A stretch of DNA of 19,514 bases from JAHFOW01 sp964370795 (GTDB taxonomy: Bacteria; Planctomycetota; Brocadiia; Brocadiales; Brocadiaceae), in the NCBI GenBank assembly GCA_964370795.1, contig CAYJME010000042.1, forward strand, positions 1 through 19,514. Direction: 5' to 3'. Position 1 is the first letter of the stretch. Each line of letters opens with the position of its first letter. The notes under the pieces were generated by a model that saw only the letters and a list, made by a program, of their open reading frames with translations, was not told where the DNA came from and did not search any database. The translations under genes were made by a program, and so were the position numbers. This document shows, piece by piece, positions 14,774-19,514 of this stretch.

Positions 14774-15016
14774 TCACTTACCGTTTTTGAGCATCTGGAA
14801 GAGTTCATCCTTGAGAGCCAGCCGCTGTTTTTTAAGGTTTTCCAGAGTTATATCCGATTTGGGATCTATGTCATTCTCCACCCGGAAAACTTCCTTATCA
14901 AGTTTATGGTACTCATCAAAAAGCTTCTTAAAATGATCATTGCTCATCTTAAGGGTATGAATTTTTTTACGATATTCAGGAAATTCATGAACAAGGCCGT
15001 GATGTTCATATTGCAT
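14774..15016 (-). CDS. YdcH-like (DUF465) small coiled-coil protein
   Basis: The 80-residue protein has an all-helical, charged sequence. NDHFKKLFDEYHKLDKEVFRVEND in the middle and LENLKKQRLALKDELFQMLK at the end match the YdcH/DUF465 pattern: a first helix with HFxxLFDEYHxLD and a closing LKKxRLxLKDEL. The function of this family is not established. A strong SD (AAGGAG, 6 nt spacing) precedes the ATG. It is divergently arranged with the DUF364-like gene across a 230 bp AT-rich gap. Family members are about this length, so it is complete. Confidence 0.85.
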   Translation of the reverse strand: MQYEHHGLVHEFPEYRKKIHTLKMSNDHFKKLFDEYHKLDKEVFRVENDIDPKSDITLENLKKQRLALKDELFQMLKNGK

Positions 15017-15246
15017 AGTATTTCTCCTTTTTTATAGCTAAAAATAAAAATCACTCCATACACAAGTATTACAAACGAAAACAATTTATTATACACTGTT
15101 TTTCTTTAAAAACAGATTATTTTTTTATCAAGATTTCTTAATTTTCTAGAATTTTAATTCATCATGTAATAATAAATTAAAATTGGTTACACTAATGAAA
15201 AATAAAGAACAAGTACAATCTACCGTTTTTTAGGAGACTATAAATC
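15017..15246. promoter_or_regulatory. AT-rich divergent control region
   Basis: This gap separates the divergent YdcH-like and DUF364-like genes. It holds a perfect 8 bp hairpin CTGTTTTT-CTTT-AAAAACAG (15096-15115) followed by ATTATTTTTTT. It also holds an AT-rich inverted repeat AATTTTAATT (15150-15159)/AATTAAAATT (15175-15184). Both promoters should be here, but I cannot place -35/-10 boxes with confidence. Confidence 0.4.
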
Positions 15247-16086
15247 ATGCAACAAGTAAATGAAAGAAAGTTTATTATAAAAGAATTAATTGAGATTATA
15301 AAAGAATCTCAGGTAATCAGTCAATTCAACATTAAGTCAAAAGATATACGAATTGGGGTATTTTACACAGGGATTGTACTAAACACGGGACATGCAGGAA
15401 TGGCATATACCCCTGTCCAGGAAATACCCGAAGCGGTATGTTGTCCACGATCCCACGCAAAAATGCCGCAAGCAGGAAATTTATTGCATCTTCCTGCGGA
15501 GAACCTTATGGAATATGCCCTTGATGACAATGTCCTGAAATCATCCGTTGGCATCGCAGCAATCAATGCACTTTCTGCTCTATTACTTGAAGATGAACAA
15601 TGTCCCTACAAACCTGCTCTGTATGGCGATGCCTTAGACCTGGTACATGTCACAGCAGACGATACGGTCGTTATGGTCGGGGCATTTCCTCCGTTTATAA
15701 AGAAAATCCGTGAAGTCTCGAATAAACTTTCTGTCATTGAGAAAAACCCCAGGGCTGTTGGCAAAGATGAAAACTTCACCATCGAACCCGCAGAACGCTT
15801 GCAGGAAATTATTCCACGGGGCAATATCCTGATTATTACGGGGGTGACCCTCGTGAATCATACCCTTGAACCCATCCTGAGGCTTGCCGGAAATGCGCGT
15901 GAAATTATCGTTGTCGGACCTACCGCCAGTGTTTATCCGGAACCGCTTTTTAAAAGGGGCGTTACCATTTTAGGTGGTGTAAAAGTTACTGATGCAACGA
16001 AGATGATTCATCTTATTGGTCAGGGAGGTTCTGGGTATGATTTTTTTGAACAATGTGCACAAAAGATTGTCATGCGAAAAAAATAA
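15247..16086 (+). CDS. DUF4213/DUF364-type protein (putative heavy-metal chelation family)
   Basis: This is a 279-residue cytoplasmic protein with no signal peptide. The N-terminal half (about 30-115) includes IRIGVFYTGIVLNTGHAGMAYTP and SSVGIAAINALSALLL, as in the DUF4213 enolase N-terminal-like fold. The C-terminal half (about 135-270) has VVMVGAFPPFIKKI, LIITGVTLVNHTLEPIL, IIVVGPTASVYPEPLFKRGV and GGVKVTDATKMI, the DUF364 Rossmann-like pattern. The family is named for possible metal chelation; no reaction is established. Cys-Cys-Pro-Arg-Ser-His (CCPRSH, near residue 65) could be a metal or redox site. AGGAG with 10 nt spacing supports the ATG. It is monocistronic, divergent from the YdcH-like gene and convergent with the CBS gene. 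Confidence 0.82.
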   Translation: MQQVNERKFIIKELIEIIKESQVISQFNIKSKDIRIGVFYTGIVLNTGHAGMAYTPVQEIPEAVCCPRSHAKMPQAGNLLHLPAENLMEYALDDNVLKSSVGIAAINALSALLLEDEQCPYKPALYGDALDLVHVTADDTVVMVGAFPPFIKKIREVSNKLSVIEKNPRAVGKDENFTIEPAERLQEIIPRGNILIITGVTLVNHTLEPILRLAGNAREIIVVGPTASVYPEPLFKRGVTILGGVKVTDATKMIHLIGQGGSGYDFFEQCAQKIVMRKK

Positions 16087-16191
16087 CCGCAGATGACACG
16101 GAGGATACCAAAAAACGAAAAGAGATTACAAAAAGATAAAGAGACAAAATACCTGAATTCTTTTCCCGGCGTTCTCCGTGTTCTCTGCGGT
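16086..16191. repeat. Imperfect terminal-inverted-repeat element between convergent genes
   Basis: The arms at 16086-16109 (starting ACCGCAGATGACACGG) and 16168-16191 (ending CCGTGTTCTCTGCGGT) are inverted copies matching at 19 of 24 positions, around a 58 bp A-rich centre without an ORF. The element starts on the last base of the DUF364-type gene's stop codon. Such CCGCAGA...TCTGCGG sequences are common dispersed repeats in bacterial genomes. The whole looks like a small MITE-like or hairpin repeat. Confidence 0.6.
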
Positions 16192-16195
16192 GGAC

Positions 16196-16218
16196 CACAA
16201 ACAGGTTTCAACCTGTGG
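16196..16218. repeat. Short palindrome CACAGGTT/AACCTGTG type
   Basis: ACAGGTT-TC-AACCTGT (16201-16216) is a perfect 7 bp inverted repeat directly next to the preceding inverted-repeat element and 5 bp before the end of the CBS gene on the minus strand. It may be another dispersed repeat. It is not followed by a T-run in the minus direction, so it is a weak terminator candidate. Confidence 0.45.
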
Positions 16219-16220
16219 CT

Positions 16221-16631
16221 TTAACACAAATTAGCCAGATATCTGATTAGGTCTGTACTTGTAATAATTCCAACAAGGTTGTTATCCTTATCAACCACCG
16301 GAAGTGAATGAAACATCCCGTCGCTCAAAAGTTGAGCAGCCTTTCTTACGGTTTCATGAATGCCTATGGTAACCAGTTTCTTCTGCACAACCTGCCCGAT
16401 GGTAAAATGCTGGTCAAACATATCGTCAAATGAACAGTTGGCCGCCGCAATATTCAACCGCAACATATCGGTGGCGCTGATAAGACCAACGAGTTTATGA
16501 CCATCCATCACCGGGACGTGATGGATTTGATGTTCGGTCAGCATTCTTCGGACATCGCTCAGTTTCTGGCCTAACTGTACCGTCTTCAGATTCGTCGTCA
16601 TTACATGAGATAGGGGGTCTTGTTCCTTCAT
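16221..16631 (-). CDS. CBS-domain pair protein
   Basis: This 136-residue protein consists of two CBS motifs. The first (about 8-62) runs from VMTTNLKTVQLGQKLSDV to HVPVMDGHKLVGLISATDML. The second (about 76-133) runs from VVQKKLVTIGIHETVRKA to SLPVVDKDNNLVGIITSTDL. CBS pairs bind adenosine nucleotides such as AMP, ATP or SAM and usually act as regulatory sensors. Here there is no attached enzyme domain, so the target is unknown. It lies 48 bp downstream of mtnP, which consumes methylthioadenosine. Co-transcription with an adenosyl-compound enzyme is suggestive but not proof of ligand. AGGAAA with about 9 nt spacing precedes the ATG. Confidence 0.93.
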   Translation of the reverse strand: MKEQDPLSHVMTTNLKTVQLGQKLSDVRRMLTEHQIHHVPVMDGHKLVGLISATDMLRLNIAAANCSFDDMFDQHFTIGQVVQKKLVTIGIHETVRKAAQLLSDGMFHSLPVVDKDNNLVGIITSTDLIRYLANLC

Positions 16632-16679
16632 AATGTTTGTTTCCTGTTAGGCTTGTTACCGATATGCATCACCGGGATA

Positions 16680-17543
16680 TTACCTGATATACTTGCCAAA
16701 AATAACGTCGAGCTTTTTCTTTGTGGTATCCGGGATCAGGTTTTTCTGTGTCACAATGGCATTCTGAACTGCCGTTGCACATTCGCAATTTCTTTTCCGT
16801 TCAATCTTTGGAATGGCAATCTTGAGGATACGTTTTGCGGTTTCAGCATTTTTATTCAGATTCGATATAACCATCTCCAGCGTTACGGCCTCCTCGCCCA
16901 CATGCCAGCAGTCATAATCGGTGGCCATGGCGAGGGTGCTGTAGCATATCTCTGCCTCCCGCGCCAGTTTGGCCTCCTGGAGATTCGTCATACCAATGAC
17001 GCTCACGCCCCACTGCCGGTATACATTTGATTCCGCACGGGTTGAGAACAAAGGCCCTTCCATGCATAGATAGGTACCGCCTTTATGAGCCTGTACGCCG
17101 ACTGATTGAGCAGCATTGTATAAGGTATCGGCAAGTACTTTACATACAGGATCTGCAAAACTTACATGTCCCACAATCCCTTCCCCGAAGAATGTACTGA
17201 TTCTGCCCCGTGTCCTGTCAAAAAACTGGTCGGGAATAACAATGTCCAGAGGTCTGATCTCCTCTTTCATGCTTCCAACGGCGCTTACGGCGATGATGTG
17301 TTCCACACCCAGCTTCTTCATCCCGTAGATATTGGCCCTGAAGTTGAGTTCCGATGGCATGATGGTATGCCCGCGTCCGTGTCGAGGTAAAAAGGCCACC
17401 TTTCGTCCTTCCAGTGTGCCTACCATAAAACAATCCGAAGGCATGCCAAAGGGTGTATCAATGGATACCGCCTCAACATTCTTAATGCCCTCTATATTAT
17501 AAAGACCGCTCCCGCCAATAATACCAATCACGGGTTCTGACAT
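16680..17543 (-). CDS. mtnP: S-methyl-5'-thioadenosine phosphorylase
   Basis: MtnP splits methylthioadenosine with phosphate into adenine and methylthioribose-1-phosphate, in methionine salvage after polyamine synthesis. The 287-residue protein has the family motifs in order: IGIIGGSGLY (phosphate site), PRHGRGH, IAVSAVGSM, CMEGPLFSTRAES, IGMTNLQEAKLAREAEICY and the substrate-specificity segment ATDYDCW, which favours MTA phosphorylase over inosine/guanosine phosphorylase. NLQEAKL replaces the more usual VPEAxL-type residues, a small difference. AAGGAG with 9 nt spacing precedes the ATG. It is the first gene of a likely two-gene unit with the CBS-pair protein. No other methionine-salvage gene is in the window. 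Confidence 0.94.
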   Translation of the reverse strand: MSEPVIGIIGGSGLYNIEGIKNVEAVSIDTPFGMPSDCFMVGTLEGRKVAFLPRHGRGHTIMPSELNFRANIYGMKKLGVEHIIAVSAVGSMKEEIRPLDIVIPDQFFDRTRGRISTFFGEGIVGHVSFADPVCKVLADTLYNAAQSVGVQAHKGGTYLCMEGPLFSTRAESNVYRQWGVSVIGMTNLQEAKLAREAEICYSTLAMATDYDCWHVGEEAVTLEMVISNLNKNAETAKRILKIAIPKIERKRNCECATAVQNAIVTQKNLIPDTTKKKLDVIFGKYIR

Positions 17544-17828
17544 GGAATGTTTCTCCTTATTATTAAGTGTTGTTAAAATTTTCTCTTGTGACGACTCAAC
17601 TTGTCCTTATGTAACTCAAGGCTAAAGCCTTGATACCCTGTTTTAAGCATTTACAAGTGTTTTTATACATTTGTATTTACTTTAATTTTACCCGTATTTT
17701 CAAGACTCTCAAGACAATTTGATTTTTATTTATCTTTATCAGTTTGTATAATGTTTCACCATAAGGTACGCCATAAGTACGACATGAAATTAAGGTCGAC
17801 ACAGTATCTTTTTTCAGGAGTTTGAATA
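17544..17828. other. Intergenic region with palindrome, -10-like box and tandem repeat
   Basis: The region holds the palindrome CAAGGCT-AA-AGCCTTG (17617-17632), which resembles a dispersed repeat, and a perfect -10 box TATAAT (17747-17752) with no good -35 at the right distance. Two tandem 12-mers follow just past the expected start site, CCATAAGGTACG (17759-17770) and CCATAAGTACGA (17771-17782). They could be an operator for the small ORF at 17829. mtnP's promoter must also lie here on the minus strand. Confidence 0.4.
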
Positions 17829-18071
17829 ATGCGATGTACAAACATAACAAAACTATCAAAGGAATCTATTGTGTATGTCAAGGCAAGGCGGGAAGGCATG
17901 AGTATTAGAGAAGCTTATAAACATGCTGGTTTTCAATGTAATAAATTCTTAGTTACTTCCTGTAATTTTCCAATATTCATTATTGTCCATCAGTTATTAT
18001 ATAACCGTAAAAGCATAACCATAAATAATATGGTTGCATTCCTGAATTTTCGTGGTATTACCACAAAATAA
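17829..18071 (+). CDS. Orphan small ORF with terminase-small-subunit-like HTH start
   Basis: The ORF encodes 80 residues. CAGGAG with 8 nt spacing precedes the ATG, so it could be translated. Residues 9-35, around ESIVYVKARREGMSIREAYKHAGF, resemble the helix-turn-helix at the start of phage terminase small subunits (pattern: aYvxarxeGxsxreAYrxAGY). After AGF the sequence (FLVTSCNFPIFIIVHQLLYN) has no likeness to that family, which suggests a truncated or frameshifted remnant. It is followed within a few bases by a HicA remnant. I treat it as a doubtful gene or decayed phage/mobile fragment. Confidence 0.35.
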   Translation: MRCTNITKLSKESIVYVKARREGMSIREAYKHAGFQCNKFLVTSCNFPIFIIVHQLLYNRKSITINNMVAFLNFRGITTK

Positions 18072-18343
18072 GCAAGGTTGAGAATTTATTGAAGCGTTTT
18101 TTGTCAAAACCAAAGGATTTTACCTATGATGAGCTTAGAAGGCTTCTGGCCGGTCTTGGTTATCAAGAGGCATTTCGTGAAGAAGTAGACATGATCGCCG
18201 AAAAGTTCTCCATGTCATTCTCCACTACCCTTGAATTCATTATCGCCTTCGGCTGGTTCATTCTGTTAATCGGTTATCTTGCATTGTTTTTTTGGATGTG
18301 TTTTATAAAAGATAAACCCCTTTTAAATTTAGGGGCTTTGTGA
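18068..18343 (+). pseudogene. HicA toxin remnant, start codon lost (ATA), 3' half replaced by a membrane segment
   Basis: The frame ISKVENLLKRFLSKPKDF, followed by TYDELRRLLAGLGYQE, is the N-terminal half of a HicA-type mRNA interferase of the double-stranded RNA-binding-like fold, usually written MSKVEKLL...KPKDFTYDEL...GLGY. The position of the expected Met is ATA (18068-18070), so normal initiation is lost; a TTG at 18089 could still start translation. After GLGYQE the catalytic His-containing half (pattern GSHxxY/F) is absent. Instead there is EEVDMIAEKFSMSF and a strongly hydrophobic stretch (FIIAFGWFILLIGYLALFFWMCF). No HicB antitoxin follows. This looks like a deletion or recombination product of a former hicAB locus. 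Confidence 0.6.
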
Positions 18344-18364
18344 CTTAATTAATATGGAGGGCAT

Positions 18365-19075
18365 ATGAGAAAGCATACGTTCTTTCTATTGTGTATTGTA
18401 ATATCTTTGTTTTTAGTACCTTTTCGTGAACTTGCGGCTGAGATTCTGATAAGAAAAGTCATACCCGGTTATGTGCGGTAGAATGACGTCAGGATAATCA
18501 CCATCAGAGGAAACGGTTTTCAAGAGGGCGCTCAGATTGATTTAGGCGAGGGAGTCCATGTGTTTTCGTCAATTATCCACAGCGATGAAATAAAGGCTCA
18601 TATTGCAGGTGACCTGGATGCCTCGACGGGTGCAAGGGATGTTGTTGTAACAAATCCCGATCAGGAAAAAGGACAAAAAGAGGATACTCTGAAGGTGAGA
18701 AAATGCATAAAAGACTGTAAAAAACCGGTACCATTTGCAGGGAATCCATTTCCTATCCATGATGTAAAATCAGATTTGTATAGGTCTGATTGCACGAATA
18801 GCGCCTGTCATAAGGATATTTTAAAGGAATCCACCAAGAACGCATCAATCTTATCATTCCATGTCCTTAAAATTTTAGACCCGGGTATCGTTGGAATTGG
18901 AATTATCCCTGGTGAACAAATTGATGAAAAGTGCGTGTACTGTCACAGAGACACCGATTTAATAGAACACTCAGCAGGAAATATACGCCGGAATGTAGAT
19001 GTCGAAATATGTCATTCATGTCACACAAATGGCCTTATTGGCAAGGTATTTTATAAATATGAATTGTTGCATTAA
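18365..19075 (+). pseudogene. IPT-like triheme cytochrome c gene interrupted by in-frame TAG
   Basis: From ATG 18365 (GGAGG 4 nt upstream) the frame gives a signal peptide (MRKHTFFLLCIVISLFL...LAA) and 38 codons, then TAG (18479-18481). The same frame stays open to 19075. Across the stop the protein reads VIPGYVR-stop-NDVRIITIRGNGFQEG, a continuous Ig-like/IPT-like beta domain (GAQIDLGEGVHVFS, ARDVVVTNPDQ). Then come three heme motifs: CTNSACH (CX4CH), CVYCH and CHSCH (both CXXCH). A single CAG-to-TAG change would explain the stop. An internal ATG at 18560 with GGGAG upstream could restart translation, but without a signal peptide the hemes could not be attached in the usual compartment. It is probably a young pseudogene; amber read-through is not excluded. 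Confidence 0.7.
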
Positions 19076-19079
19076 TTAA

Positions 19080-19330
19080 GTTAATATTTTGTTTCATTGC
19101 CAGATTATTGGAGCGCTTAGAAAAATACAGAAGAACCCTGAATTGACCAAGAAATTCTTTGAGAATTATGTAACATAATCAATGCAACGATCTATAAGTA
19201 TTTCGGTGTATATAAGGATATTCCTTGCAACAGTAAGAAGGGTATGCATTGTCCGGGAGGCAGGCCGAAGAAAGCAAATGGTGACTACAAGACCTGTGAG
19301 ACATGGTGCATTGAGTTCTTTGGTAAATAA
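19080..19330 (+). pseudogene. Frameshifted cysteine-rich coding fragment, family not recognised
   Basis: Two adjoining frames look like protein. Frame one (19098-19178) reads CQIIGALRKIQKNPELTKKF and ends in ENYVT-stop. Another frame (from 19178 to the stop at 19330) reads INATIYKYFGVYKDIPC, then KKGMHCPGGRPKKANGDYK and TCETWCIEFFGK. Joined by a one- or two-base shift near 19170-19178 they give one basic, Cys-rich protein end (five Cys). No start codon with an SD is present for the first part, so its 5' end is also missing. I do not recognise the family, and coding potential is judged by eye only. Confidence 0.4.
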
Positions 19331-19332
19331 AA

Positions 19333-19360
19333 TTGAAGTATTTTCTGGCATTGGTATAAT
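19333..19360 (+). promoter_or_regulatory. Strong-looking extended -10 promoter
   Basis: TTGAAG (19333-19338), a 16 bp spacer, TGG (19352-19354) and a perfect TATAAT (19355-19360) predict a start near 19367. No gene is evident in the remaining 150 bp apart from a 12-codon ORF at 19398 (MRSFINEGFWIP). The transcript may lead into a gene beyond the window or be a small RNA. Confidence 0.5.
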
Positions 19361-19514
19361 ACGCTTAGGTAAAAACATAAGATGAGAGATTGAGAGGATG
19401 AGAAGTTTTATAAATGAGGGTTTCTGGATTCCCTGATTTTCGTGCTCTATAAGGAGCGCTATAGTATTACTCTGTAAAAACTTCTTTTTTTTGTAAGTTT
19501 TTTACAACTCCCAT

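Noticed and set aside
16620..17030. 136-codon plus-strand ORF opposite mtnP
   Set aside because: It lies antisense to a secure gene, has no SD and no recognisable domain; it is a mirror of mtnP codon structure.
18313..18339. Hairpin AAACCCC...GGGGCTTT as a terminator
   Set aside because: The stem is only about four G-C pairs plus mismatched A-T ends, the loop is AT-rich and there is no real T-run; too weak to list as a feature.
18479..18481. TAG as programmed pyrrolysine or other recoding site
   Set aside because: No pyl genes or downstream recoding element are visible, and other genes here end in TAA or TGA by ordinary rules. A simple nonsense mutation is more likely.
1..19514. CRISPR array, tRNA, rRNA or intact insertion sequence
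   Set aside because: I saw no regularly spaced repeats, no cloverleaf with a TTCGA-type arm, no rRNA motifs and no transposase domain.

Overview
The window looks like chromosome of a moderately AT-rich Gram-negative bacterium rich in c-type cytochromes. My best guess is an anammox-type planctomycete (Brocadiales, Kuenenia/Brocadia-like). The reasons are a 14-heme lipoprotein cytochrome, several CX4CH heme motifs, a divergent PilM/PilN-fused pilus operon with a TPR-bearing secretin, and dispersed palindromic repeats. The organism call is inference; no rRNA or other phylogenetic marker is present.

Layout. (1) Positions 2-859: the 3' part of miaA (tRNA dimethylallyltransferase), cut by the window edge. 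(2) Positions 868-7348: a type IV pilus/secretin operon. It starts with a sigma70-like promoter, a cyclic-di-GMP-I (GEMM-I) riboswitch and an intrinsic terminator. Then come a PilM-PilN fusion, a PilO-like protein, a PilP-position protein, a PilQ/GspD secretin and a small membrane-anchored protein. (3) Positions 7357-7998 (minus): a PGRP/amidase_2 peptidoglycan amidase that converges on the operon. (4) Positions 8264-12165: two tandem paralogous Reeler-like (choice-of-anchor V-like) exported proteins, each with one CX4CH motif. The first copy is followed by a strong terminator. The second appears to have its own promoter and to lead an operon with an outer-membrane beta-barrel and a 14-heme lipoprotein cytochrome, a plausible trans-outer-membrane electron conduit. 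(5) Positions 12398-12907: a cold-shock gene whose leader contains a terminator overlapped by a competing hairpin. (6) Positions 13141-17543: mostly housekeeping and accessory genes, namely a secreted SYLF protein, a YkgJ-like cysteine-cluster protein, a PNPOx-like flavin protein, a YdcH-like small protein, a DUF364-type protein, and a CBS-pair protein downstream of mtnP. Dispersed palindromic repeats lie between them. (7) Positions 17544-19514: a region of decay. It holds an orphan small ORF with a terminase-like helix-turn-helix start, a HicA toxin remnant whose start codon is ATA, a signal-peptide/IPT-like/triheme cytochrome gene broken by an in-frame TAG, a frameshifted cysteine-rich fragment, and a good promoter with no visible gene after it.

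How the genes fit together. The strongest regulatory story is c-di-GMP control of a whole pilus/secretin operon by riboswitch-governed termination. The strongest metabolic story is the porin plus 14-heme lipoprotein pair, co-transcribed with a possible monoheme Reeler-like protein, which suggests electron transfer across the outer membrane. The three proteins with a CX4CH spacing (two intact, one broken) suggest that the cytochrome maturation machinery here accepts this motif.
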